Shown piece after piece: positions 24,411 to 32,115 of a DNA stretch of 32,273 nucleotides. Origin of the DNA: Sphingomonas endophytica. Lineage in GTDB: Bacteria > Pseudomonadota > Alphaproteobacteria > Sphingomonadales > Sphingomonadaceae. Position 1 is the stretch's first letter. Each line of letters begins with the position of its first letter. The DNA lies in contig NZ_LDTB01000034.1 in NCBI RefSeq assembly GCF_001476895.1, positions 1-32,273 of the forward strand, given 5' to 3'. A model generated the notes under the pieces. That model worked only from the letters and a program-made list of their open reading frames with translations. It searched no databases and was not told the DNA's origin. Made by a program: the position numbers and the translations under genes.

Positions 24411-25169
24411 TTGCATGACCGACGCGCGCACCTGTGCCGGGCCATGTGCCACCGCCTCGCCGATCAGCAGCAGGGTCGGATCGTCGCGCCCGATCGCGCG
24501 AACGAGGAAAGGCAACGCATCGAGCCGCCCCCGGATCAGCCGCTCGTCGGGCAGCGACACGTTGACCGCGACCAGCACCGGCGTGTCGGGCGCGCGTCCG
24601 GCGTCGATCAGCGCGCGCGCCAGTTCGGGCGCTGCGGCGCGCCCCATGTAGATCGCCAGCGTCGCCTCCGGCTGCGCGAGCACATCCCAGTCGATGTCGA
24701 GCGGCTCGCCCGCGCGGACGTGCGCGGTCAGCAACGTCAGCCGCCGCGCCTGCCCGCGCAACGTCAGCGACGTATGCGCGCTCGCCGCTGCCGCGCTCGC
24801 GGCGGTGATGCCCGGGCAGATTCGGACCGGCACGCCGTGGCGCGCGCACTGCGCCAGTTCCTCGGTGGAGCGGCCGAAGATCGACGGATCGCCGCCCTTC
24901 AGCCGTACCACGCGCCGACCCGCCAGCGCGGCGCGGACGATGAGGTCGTCGATCGTCCGCTGATCCTTCGAATGCCGGCCCGATCGCTTGCCGACGCTGA
25001 TCCACTCGGCATCGGGGGCCAGCGCGAGGATCGCGGGACCGACCAGCGCGTCGTAGAAGACCACGTCGGCCGCCGCCAGCAAACGTTCGGCCTTGCGCGT
25101 CAGCAGGTCGGGGTCGCCCGGTCCCGCGCCGACCAGCCACACCATGCCCGCGGGGAATACCTCAGCCAT
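24402..25169 (-). CDS. cobA: uroporphyrinogen-III C-methyltransferase (SUMT)
   Basis: 255 residues, a stand-alone SUMT. Motifs are the SAM-binding VGAGPGDPDLLTRKAERLL, VVFYDALVGPAIL, VRLKGGDPSIFGRSTEE, the PGITAASAAAASAHTSLTLR region and YMGRAAAPELA. It methylates uroporphyrinogen III twice to precorrin-2, the precursor of siroheme. Because it lies in the nitrate operon, its role is to supply siroheme for NirB. It lacks the CysG N-terminal dehydrogenase/ferrochelatase part, so those steps must be encoded elsewhere. The ATG at 25169 overlaps the nasA stop by 8 nt and has AAGGAGGC in front. Residues beyond the core are short and normal. Confidence 0.94.
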   Translation of the reverse strand: MAEVFPAGMVWLVGAGPGDPDLLTRKAERLLAAADVVFYDALVGPAILALAPDAEWISVGKRSGRHSKDQRTIDDLIVRAALAGRRVVRLKGGDPSIFGRSTEELAQCARHGVPVRICPGITAASAAAASAHTSLTLRGQARRLTLLTAHVRAGEPLDIDWDVLAQPEATLAIYMGRAAAPELARALIDAGRAPDTPVLVAVNVSLPDERLIRGRLDALPFLVRAIGRDDPTLLLIGEAVAHGPAQVRASVMQIC

Positions 25170-27765
25170 TGGCCGCCTCCTTCATCCGGGTGTCCGCGAT
25201 CAGCCGCGCGATCGTCGGGCGGCACGAGCCGCAATTCGTGCCCGCTTTCAGGGCTGCGCCGACGCTCGCGACGTCGACCAGGGCGTCGCGCGCGATTGCC
25301 GCGACGATCGTGTTGAGCCCGACGTCGAAACATGCGCAAACGACCGGCCCGCGATCGACGCTGGCTCCCGGCGCGCGCCCGGCCAGCACCGTCGGACCGT
25401 GTTCGACACCGAGTTGCGCCGCCAGCCAGTCGCGCGGCGGCAGCTCGCCGGTCCGCGTGACGAACAGCACCGCCGTCAGTCGCCCGTCGTCGAGCACCGC
25501 GACCCGCCGGGTGCCGCGTGCCGGATCGACCGCCTCGACACGCTCGCCGCGCGGCAACAGCCGGTCGAGCGCGGCGGGATCTCCGTCACCGGCCAGTTCC
25601 CACAACTCGCCCTGCGGCAACGCCACGCGCGTCGCCCACAAGGTGTCGGGCATCGTGGCCAGCGCGCCGCGTACGATCGCGAAGCCGTGCCAGTCGAGCG
25701 CGACCGGCGCAATCGCGGCCGGGGTCTGCTTGAACCCGGGCTGACCCGAATGCGGGTCGACCAGGGCGCGCGGCAGCAGACCCGTGCGCCCGCCGCGCGC
25801 GGTGCGGTCGGTCCAGTGGATCGGCGCGAACAATTCGCCCGGCCGCTGCGCATCGGTGACGCGCACGCGGTAGAGTGTCGCGCCCTGCGGCGTCTCGACC
25901 CGCGCCAGCCCGCCGTCCTTCAGCGCGCCGGCGTCGCCCGGATGGACCTCGATCAGCGGTTCTTCGCGGTGCCGCGCCAGCTTCGGACTGAGCCCGGTGC
26001 GCGTCATCGTGTGCCACTGGTCACGATAGCGTCCGGTGTTGAGCGTCAGCGGCCAGCGCGGCGGCACCGCCTCCGCCGCGCGCTGCGTCACCGTCACCAG
26101 CCGCGCGCGTGCATCGGCGGTCGAGAAGCGCCCGTCCGCAAACGGCGTCCCACCCCATTGAAACGGCCCCAGCGCGTCGTAAGCGGCGTTGCCGATCGCG
26201 GCGTGCGCGCGCAGGTCGAACACCCGTGCGCCGTCGTTCTGATAGGCCGACAGCCGGGCATGTTCGCGAAAGATGTCGGCGGGGCGGTCATAGGCGAAGG
26301 CGCTGCCCCAGCCCATGCGTCGCGCGACCTGCGCGATGATCCACCAGTCAGGCCTGGCTTCACCCGGCAGTGGCAGGACGGCGCGCTGGCGGCTGATGCG
26401 GCGTTCGGAGTTGGTGACGGTGCCGTCCTTCTCTCCCCAAGCGGCGGCAGGGAGGCGGACATGCGCGTGCACGCTGGTGTCGGTTTCGGCGATCACGTCG
26501 CTGACGACGACGAACGGGCATGCGGCGAGCGCATCGCGAACCCGCGCCGCATCGGGCATCGACACGGCGGGGTTGGTCGCCATCACCCACAGCGCCTTGA
26601 CCTGCCCGTCGGCGATCGCGCGGAACAGGTCGACCGCCTTCAGGCCGGGCTTTTCGGCGATCGTCGGCGCGGCCCAGAAATGCTGGACGCGGGCGCGGTG
26701 GGCGGGCGCGAAGTCCATGTGCGCGGCCAGCGTCGAGGCCAGCCCGCCGACCTCGCGTCCGCCCATCGCATTGGGCTGCCCGGTGATCGAGAAGGGCGCC
26801 GCGCCGGGCTTGCCGATGCGGCCCGTCGCGAGATGAAGGTTGAGGATCGCATTGACCTGATCGGTGCCGCGCAGCGATTGGTTGATCCCCTGACTGAACA
26901 GGGTGACTGTGCGCGGATGCGCGGCGAACAACTCGAAGAAGCGCTGCACATCGGCCACCGGCAGATCGCAGCCCTTCGCGACGCTCCACAGGTCGTGCCC
27001 ATCGTCGATCGTCGTCCAGAAATCGTCCGGCACCGCGACATGCGCGTCCAGATACGCGTCGTCCAGCACCCCCTCGCGCCGGCAATGCGCGAGCAGCCCG
27101 TTCATCAGCAGCACGTCGCTGCCGGGCTTCAGCGGCAGGTGAAGGTCGGCCTCGTCGGCGGTTTCGGTGCGGCGCGGGTCGATCACCACCAGCTTCGCGC
27201 GCCCGGCGCGGATCCGCTGATAGACGATCGGGTGGCACCAGGCGGTGTTCGACCCGACCAGCACGATCAGTTCGGCGGCGTCGAGATCGTCGTAATCGGC
27301 GGGCACCACATCCTCGCCGAACGCGCGCATCTGCCCGGCGACCGCGCTCGACATGCACAGCCGCGAATTGGTGTCGATGTTCGCCGAACCGATGAACCCC
27401 TTCATCAGCTTGTTGGCGACGTAATAATCCTCGGTCAGCAACTGGCCGGAGACGTAGAAGGCGACGCTGTTGGGTCCATGGGTGGCGATCGTCTCGCGGA
27501 AACGACGGGCGACGAGATCGAGCGCCTTGTTCCAGGTGGCGCGCCGCTGTCCGATCATCGGGTGGAGCAGGCGTCCGTCCAGCCCGACCGTCTCGCCCAG
27601 ATGCGTGCCCTTGGAGCATAGCCGCCCATGGTTGGCGGGGTGATCGGGGTCGCCCTGGATCGTCAGCGCGCGCTCGCCGGTCCGTTCGGCGAGGATACCG
27701 CAGCCCACGCCGCAATAGGCGCAGGTGGTGCGGATCACCGCTCCCCCCGCCCCGGCGAGGGTCAT
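25162..27765 (-). CDS. nasA: assimilatory nitrate reductase, catalytic subunit with C-terminal BFD-like domain
   Basis: About 867 residues. The N-terminal [4Fe-4S] site is Cys15, Cys18, Cys22 and Cys50 (TTCAYCGVGCGI ... GRLCSKG). The molybdopterin oxidoreductase core follows, with NIDTNSRLCMSSAV, VGSNTAWCHPIVYQRI and GKPGAAPFSITGQPNAMGGR. The molybdopterin dinucleotide-binding domain includes PLTLNTGRYRDQWHTMTRTG. The last ~60 residues form a BFD-like [2Fe-2S] domain with Cys810, Cys812, Cys845 and Cys848 (VCACF ... TNCGSC), as in Klebsiella-type NasA. The enzyme reduces nitrate to nitrite in the cytoplasm. No twin-arginine signal is present, consistent with the assimilatory class. No NasB electron-transfer gene is in the window. 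The ATG at 27765 overlaps the nirD stop (ATGA). Confidence 0.95.
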   Translation of the reverse strand: MTLAGAGGAVIRTTCAYCGVGCGILAERTGERALTIQGDPDHPANHGRLCSKGTHLGETVGLDGRLLHPMIGQRRATWNKALDLVARRFRETIATHGPNSVAFYVSGQLLTEDYYVANKLMKGFIGSANIDTNSRLCMSSAVAGQMRAFGEDVVPADYDDLDAAELIVLVGSNTAWCHPIVYQRIRAGRAKLVVIDPRRTETADEADLHLPLKPGSDVLLMNGLLAHCRREGVLDDAYLDAHVAVPDDFWTTIDDGHDLWSVAKGCDLPVADVQRFFELFAAHPRTVTLFSQGINQSLRGTDQVNAILNLHLATGRIGKPGAAPFSITGQPNAMGGREVGGLASTLAAHMDFAPAHRARVQHFWAAPTIAEKPGLKAVDLFRAIADGQVKALWVMATNPAVSMPDAARVRDALAACPFVVVSDVIAETDTSVHAHVRLPAAAWGEKDGTVTNSERRISRQRAVLPLPGEARPDWWIIAQVARRMGWGSAFAYDRPADIFREHARLSAYQNDGARVFDLRAHAAIGNAAYDALGPFQWGGTPFADGRFSTADARARLVTVTQRAAEAVPPRWPLTLNTGRYRDQWHTMTRTGLSPKLARHREEPLIEVHPGDAGALKDGGLARVETPQGATLYRVRVTDAQRPGELFAPIHWTDRTARGGRTGLLPRALVDPHSGQPGFKQTPAAIAPVALDWHGFAIVRGALATMPDTLWATRVALPQGELWELAGDGDPAALDRLLPRGERVEAVDPARGTRRVAVLDDGRLTAVLFVTRTGELPPRDWLAAQLGVEHGPTVLAGRAPGASVDRGPVVCACFDVGLNTIVAAIARDALVDVASVGAALKAGTNCGSCRPTIARLIADTRMKEAANG

Positions 27766-28091
27766 GCGGCCACCTTCATCGGCACCGCGATTTCCACACG
27801 GTCGCCCGTCATCCGCACCGCGACGGTCGGCGTGCAGCCGCGATCGTCGCCCAGCGCTTCGCCCGTCTCCAGGCTGATGCGCCAATTGTGCAGCGGACAG
27901 GCGACCGCATGGCCGTGGACGATCCCTTCGCTCAGCGGCCCGTGCTTGTGCGGGCAGCGGTTGACGAGCGCGAAGATGCGGTCGTCATGGGTGCGGAACA
28001 CCGCGATCGGGTCCGCGCCGGGCAGGTTCACCGTGCGGCTGCCGCGCGGCGGAATGTCGGACAGCGTGCCGATGTCGATCCAGTCGGTCAT
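27762..28091 (-). CDS. nirD: nitrite reductase small subunit (Rieske type)
   Basis: 109 residues with a Rieske-fold domain. The cluster ligands are Cys46 and His48 (VNRCPHKHGPL) and Cys65 and His68 (HAVACPLHNWRIS), so this NirD should carry a [2Fe-2S] centre; some enterobacterial NirD proteins have lost these residues. It partners NirB in NADH-dependent reduction of nitrite to ammonium. It starts 5 nt after the nirB stop and its own stop overlaps the nasA start by 4 nt, so the three are tightly coupled. Confidence 0.95.
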   Translation of the reverse strand: MTDWIDIGTLSDIPPRGSRTVNLPGADPIAVFRTHDDRIFALVNRCPHKHGPLSEGIVHGHAVACPLHNWRISLETGEALGDDRGCTPTVAVRMTGDRVEIAVPMKVAA

Positions 28092-28096
28092 GGCGC

Positions 28097-30592
28097 TCAC
28101 TCCGCTGCGGCCAGAAGGGGTTGGTGAAGCTCGCTCTCGGCACCCGCCGCACGCGCGGCCCAAGGGTCCTCCTGCGAGAAGGATTGCGAATGATGGAAGC
28201 GCTTGGCGAGTTCGGCGCGGTGGTCGGCATCGTCGGCGATCTGCGCGCGGAGATACTCGACCCCGACGCGCTCGATCCACGGTGCGGTCCGTTCCAGATA
28301 GCGCGCTTCCTCGCGGTAGAGCTGGATGAAGGCGGCGCAATGCTCTATCGCCTCCTCCTCGGTCGCGACCTTGCACAACAGGTCGGTGGCGCGGACCTTG
28401 ATCCCGCCATTGCCGCCGACATGCAGTTCGTAGCCGCTGTCGACGCAGACCACGCCGAAGTCCTTGATCGTCGCCTCGGCGCAATTGCGCGGGCAGCCGC
28501 TGACCGCGATCTTGAACTTGTGCGGCATCCACGACCCCCAGGTCATCCGCTCGATCTTGACGCCCAGCCCGGTCGAATCCTGCGTGCCGAACCGGCACCA
28601 TTCGCTGCCGACGCACGTCTTCACGGTGCGAAGCGACTTGCCATAGGCGTGGCCGCTGACCATCCCGGCCGCGTTCAGGTCCGCCCACACCGCGGGCAGG
28701 TCCTCCTTCTTGATCCCGAAGATGTCGAGCCGCTGCCCGCCAGTCACCTTGACCATCGGCGCGTTGTATTTCTCGACCACGTCGGCGATCGCGCGCAGTT
28801 CGCGCGGGTTGGTGAGGCCACCCCACATGCGCGGCACGACCGAATAGGTGCCGTCCTTCTGGATGTTGGCGTGCATCCGTTCGTTGACGAAGCGGCTTTG
28901 CTGGTCGTCGACATAGTTGCCGGGCAGCGCGCAGAGCAGATAATAATTGAGCGCCGGGCGGCACGACGAACAGCCGTCCGGGGTCGACCAGTGCAGCGTC
29001 TGCATCACCTCCGGGATCGAGGCCATGCCTTGCTCGACGATCGCGCGGCGCACGTCGTCATGGCCGTAGCTGGTGCATTTGCACATCGTCTTGGCGCCGG
29101 CCTGCACCTCGTCGCCGAGTGCGAGGGCCAGCAGGTTCTCGACAATGTTGGTGCACGACCCGCAACTCGCCGAGGCCTTGCACCCACCACGCACCGCATC
29201 GAGGCTGTGCGCCCCACCCGCGATGCAGGCCAGCACCTTGCCCTTGGAGACGCCGTTGCAGCCGCAGATTTCCGCATCGTCGGAAAGCGCCGCAACGGCC
29301 GCCTTAGGGTCCGCCTGCCCACCCCCGGAGGCGAAGGCTTGCCCGTAGATCAGCACGTCGCGAAGATCGGCGACGCTCTCTCCTTTTCGGATCAGGTCGA
29401 AATACCAGCCGCCGTCGCCGGTATCGCCGTACAGCACCGCGCCGACGACGCGATCGTCCTTCAGCACGACGCGTTTATAGACCCCGCGCGCCGCGTCGCG
29501 CAGCACGATGTCCTCGCACCCGTCGCCGCCCGAGAAATTGCCGGCGGAGAAGACGTCGAGGCCGGCGACCTTCAGCTTGGTCGAGGTCGCCGCCGCACGG
29601 TACGGGTTCTCGCGCGCCAGCAGGCCGTCGGCAAGGCTGCGGCACATGTCCCAGAGCGGCGCGACGAGGCCATAGACCTGTCCGTCATGCTCGACGCATT
29701 CGCCGACCGCCAGCACGTCGGCATCGCTCGTCACCATATGATCGTCGACCTGGATACCGCGCCCGACCGCCAGCCCGGCGGCGCGGGCCAGCGCCACCGA
29801 GGGGCGGATGCCGACCGCCATGACGACGAGGCTGGCCGGGATTTCGCGGCCGTCCTTGAGGCGCACCGCCTCCACCTTGCCGTCGCCGACGATCGCGGCG
29901 GTGTCCGCGCCGCACAGCACCGTCTGGCCGCGTGCCTCCAGCGCCGATTTCAGCAGCCACGCTGCGGACTCGTCGAGCTGCCGCTCCATCAGCGTCGGCA
30001 TCAGGTGCAGCACCGTCACCTTCATGCCGCGCAAGCTGAGGCCATGCGCCGCCTCCAGCCCGAGCAGCCCGCCGCCGATCACCACCGCGTCGCCGCCGGC
30101 GGCAGCGGCGGCGAGCATCGCGTCGACGTCCTTCATGTCGCGGAAACCGATCACGCCGGGCAGGTCGTGGCCGGGCACCGGGATGACGAACGGATCGGAG
30201 CCGGTCGCGATCACCAGCTTGTCGTAGGAAACACTCCGCCCCGACCGCGCGGTGACGGTCTTCGCGGCGCGGTCGATCGCCACCACCGGATCGCCCGCGA
30301 TCAATTCGATATTATTATCGCTATACCAGTCGTGGCCGTTGATGACGATCTCATCGAACGTCTTCTCGCCCGCCAGTACCGGCGACAGCATGATGCGGTT
30401 GTAGTTCACATGCGGCTCGGCACCGAAGATCGTGACGCGGTGCCGCGTGCCGTCGCGGGCCAGCAGTTCCTCGACCGCGCGGCATCCGGCCATGCCGTTG
30501 CCGATCACCACCAGATGCTGCCGGGCTGCGCCCGGTGCGCCGACCGACAGCGCGCCGGCTGACATGTCGGGGCCGAAATCGTGGAAGTCCAT
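28097..30592 (-). CDS. nirB: NAD(P)H-dependent assimilatory nitrite reductase large subunit
   Basis: About 831 residues in the usual NirB order. The FAD domain is at the start (VVIGNGMAGCRAVEELL, GxGxxG from residue 31) and the NAD domain at VVIGGGLLGLEAAHGLSLRG (about 170-190). A BFD-like [2Fe-2S] domain has Cys443, Cys445, Cys477 and Cys480; a second related segment has Cys504, Cys506, Cys541 and Cys544. The siroheme/[4Fe-4S] sulfite-nitrite reductase domain has ligands Cys660, Cys666, Cys700 and Cys704 (TCVGSEWCRFG; SGCPRNCAEA). It reduces nitrite to ammonium with six electrons in the cytoplasm. The ATG at 30592 is chosen because GGAGGCG lies 5 nt upstream; longer in-frame starts would run into the leader terminator. 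Confidence 0.96.
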   Translation of the reverse strand: MDFHDFGPDMSAGALSVGAPGAARQHLVVIGNGMAGCRAVEELLARDGTRHRVTIFGAEPHVNYNRIMLSPVLAGEKTFDEIVINGHDWYSDNNIELIAGDPVVAIDRAAKTVTARSGRSVSYDKLVIATGSDPFVIPVPGHDLPGVIGFRDMKDVDAMLAAAAAGGDAVVIGGGLLGLEAAHGLSLRGMKVTVLHLMPTLMERQLDESAAWLLKSALEARGQTVLCGADTAAIVGDGKVEAVRLKDGREIPASLVVMAVGIRPSVALARAAGLAVGRGIQVDDHMVTSDADVLAVGECVEHDGQVYGLVAPLWDMCRSLADGLLARENPYRAAATSTKLKVAGLDVFSAGNFSGGDGCEDIVLRDAARGVYKRVVLKDDRVVGAVLYGDTGDGGWYFDLIRKGESVADLRDVLIYGQAFASGGGQADPKAAVAALSDDAEICGCNGVSKGKVLACIAGGAHSLDAVRGGCKASASCGSCTNIVENLLALALGDEVQAGAKTMCKCTSYGHDDVRRAIVEQGMASIPEVMQTLHWSTPDGCSSCRPALNYYLLCALPGNYVDDQQSRFVNERMHANIQKDGTYSVVPRMWGGLTNPRELRAIADVVEKYNAPMVKVTGGQRLDIFGIKKEDLPAVWADLNAAGMVSGHAYGKSLRTVKTCVGSEWCRFGTQDSTGLGVKIERMTWGSWMPHKFKIAVSGCPRNCAEATIKDFGVVCVDSGYELHVGGNGGIKVRATDLLCKVATEEEAIEHCAAFIQLYREEARYLERTAPWIERVGVEYLRAQIADDADHRAELAKRFHHSQSFSQEDPWAARAAGAESELHQPLLAAAE

Positions 30593-30607
30593 CTTCGCCT
30601 CCAAAAC

Positions 30608-30661
30608 GAAAAAGGCCGCCATCCGGACACCGCGTCGAAGCAGCGTCTGGATGGCGGCCTT
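30608..30661 (-). terminator. intrinsic terminator in nirB leader (attenuator)
   Basis: Reading the minus strand, AAGGCCGCCATCC (30649-30661) pairs perfectly over 13 bp with GGATGGCGGCCTT (30612-30624), followed by a T-tract (TTTTTCGTTTT). It ends only about 16 nt before the nirB start codon, so transcripts from upstream would stop unless antiterminated. The 5' arm overlaps a hexaloop hairpin at 30650-30667, making the two folds mutually exclusive. Confidence 0.9.
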
Positions 30662-30732
30662 GCCATCATCTGAACCGTCGTGACCCCTCATCGGGCCGGT
30701 CGGGCTATGTCGGGGAGGACAACCCTGTCCTC
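30650..30732 (-). promoter_or_regulatory. putative ANTAR-protein (NasT/NasR-type) dual-hairpin antitermination site
   Basis: Two small hairpins with hexaloops obeying the ANTAR rule (A at loop position 1, G at position 4) lie in the nirB leader RNA. P1 is GAGGAC-AGGGTT-GTCCTC (30715-30732). P2 is GATGGC-AAGGCC-GCCATC (30650-30667). Both stems are 6 bp and perfect. P2's loop and 3' arm are the same bases as the terminator's 5' arm, so stabilising P2 would prevent termination. The 47-nt linker between them is longer than I would expect, which is the main caveat. The cognate ANTAR regulator (NasT, with NasS) is not in the window. Confidence 0.75.
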
Positions 30733-30735
30733 GAT

Positions 30736-30761
30736 GTCCGCCAGCCTACCGACTGGCGGAC
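30736..30761 (-). repeat. hairpin at narK 3' end
   Basis: A perfect 9-bp stem (GTCCGCCAG / CTGGCGGAC) with an 8-nt loop starts 10 nt after the narK stop codon on the minus strand. It lacks a T-run, so it is more likely a 3'-end stabiliser or processing structure separating narK from the nirB leader than a terminator. Confidence 0.5.
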
Positions 30762-30771
30762 GGCGGTCAAG

Positions 30772-32025
30772 TCAGATTCGTGCTGCGGTGCGCCATTCCT
30801 CGCGCCACCGCGCCTTCACCACCGTCAGCGCGACCAGGGCGGCGACCGCCAGCCCGGCGAAGATCAGGAAACCGGGCGCGAAACTGCCGGTCCATTGCTT
30901 CGCCATGCCCAGCGAACTGGCGAGATAGAAGCCGCCGACGCCGCCCGCCATGCCGACCAGCCCGGTCATGATCCCGATCTCGGCGGCGAACCGCTGCGGT
31001 ACCAGTTGGAACACCGCGCCATTGCCGGTGCCGAGGGCCAGCATCGCGATCACGAACAATCCCAGCGCCAGCGCGACGCTGCCCGCAAATCCGACCAGTG
31101 CCAGCGCCACGGCGGCGACCGCATAGACGATCGTCAGCGCCTTCACGCCGCCGACCGAATCGGCCAGCGCCCCGCCCATCGGCCGCACCAGCGACCCGGC
31201 GAACACGCAGGCCGCCGTGCAATAGCCGGCGGTGATCGTGGACAGGCCGAACGTGTCGGTGAAATAGACCGGCAGCGACGCCGCCAGCCCGACGAACCCG
31301 CCGAACGTCACCGCGTACATCGCCATCAGCCACCACGCATCGGCGGTCGTCAGCGGCGCGAAATAATCTGCGAACCGCTTCGGCGCGGGCGCGTTCGGCG
31401 GATCCTTCGCCATCAGCATATAGGCGACGAACACCGCCGCCAGCGGCAGGCAGGCGAGGCCCAGCACCGCATTCCAGCCGAACAGCCTGGCCAGCATCGG
31501 CGCGAACAGCGCGGCGAAGACGGTGCCGCTGTTGCCCATGCCGGCCAGCCCCATCGCCTTGCCCTGATGCTCCGGCGGATACCAGCGGCTGGCGAGCGGC
31601 AGCGCGATCGCGAAGCTGGCGCCCGCGAAGCCGAGGATGACGCCCAAGACCAGCGTGCCGGCGAAGCTGTCGACGCCGAGCAGGAAGGCGCTCAACAGGC
31701 CGCCCAGCACGATCAACTGGCTGATCGCCCCCGATCTTTTCGGTCCGAGGCGATCGACCAGCAAGCCATTGACGACCCGCAGGATCGCGCCCGCCAGCGT
31801 CGGGGTGGCGACCATCAGCCCCTTTTCGGCCGGGGTCAGCGCCAGCGTGCGCGCGATATCGGGCGCGAGCGGGCCGAGCAGTACCCAGACCATGAAGGCG
31901 AGGTCGAAATAGAGGAAGGCGGCGATCAGCGTGGGCTTGTGCCCGGCCTGCCAGAAGCCGGACGGGTCGGCGGATGCGCGCGCGGGCGCGGCGACGCCGG
32001 AACGGTCTGCGAAGACGGTGGCCAT
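30772..32025 (-). CDS. narK: NarK/NasA-type nitrate/nitrite MFS transporter
   Basis: About 417 residues with 12 predicted membrane helices and the nitrate-nitrite porter signatures. Helix 5 region has GFAGASFAIALPLASRWYPP followed by EHQGKAMGLAGMGNSGTV. Helix 10-11 region has GTGNGAVFQLVPQRFAAEIG followed by MTGLVGMAGGVGGFYL. The Arg in GAILRVVNGLLVDRLGPKR is the expected substrate-binding residue of helix 2. It imports nitrate (possibly exchanging nitrite) across the inner membrane. It is the first gene of the nitrate operon. The ATG at 32025 has AAGGGGA 6 nt upstream; a longer ATG at 32085 would run through the leader terminator's T-tract and is rejected. Confidence 0.93.
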   Translation of the reverse strand: MATVFADRSGVAAPARASADPSGFWQAGHKPTLIAAFLYFDLAFMVWVLLGPLAPDIARTLALTPAEKGLMVATPTLAGAILRVVNGLLVDRLGPKRSGAISQLIVLGGLLSAFLLGVDSFAGTLVLGVILGFAGASFAIALPLASRWYPPEHQGKAMGLAGMGNSGTVFAALFAPMLARLFGWNAVLGLACLPLAAVFVAYMLMAKDPPNAPAPKRFADYFAPLTTADAWWLMAMYAVTFGGFVGLAASLPVYFTDTFGLSTITAGYCTAACVFAGSLVRPMGGALADSVGGVKALTIVYAVAAVALALVGFAGSVALALGLFVIAMLALGTGNGAVFQLVPQRFAAEIGIMTGLVGMAGGVGGFYLASSLGMAKQWTGSFAPGFLIFAGLAVAALVALTVVKARWREEWRTAARI

Positions 32026-32053
32026 GGTCGGTCCCCTTGAATGGAGATGAACA

Positions 32054-32115
32054 CGAAAAAAAGCCGCGGCCCGGCACGCGCGCACATGGCGCGAGCGAAA
32101 CGGGTCAGCGGCTTT
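32054..32115 (-). terminator. intrinsic terminator in narK leader (attenuator)
   Basis: On the minus strand AAAGCCGC (32108-32115) pairs with GCGGCTTT (32060-32067), extended by an inner CCCG/CGGG and a large GC-rich loop, and is followed by seven T (32056-32062, partly in the stem). It lies about 30 nt before the narK start, so it sits in the leader and would attenuate the operon. Confidence 0.8.

Noticed and set aside
28121..30562. Long plus-strand open frame antisense to nirB
   Set aside because: Low-complexity composition with no motif, while the minus strand encodes a complete NirB with all cofactor ligands.
30593..30691. N-terminal extension of NirB to an ATG at 30691
   Set aside because: It would be read through the leader terminator hairpin and encodes no family sequence; the ATG at 30592 has a good ribosome site.
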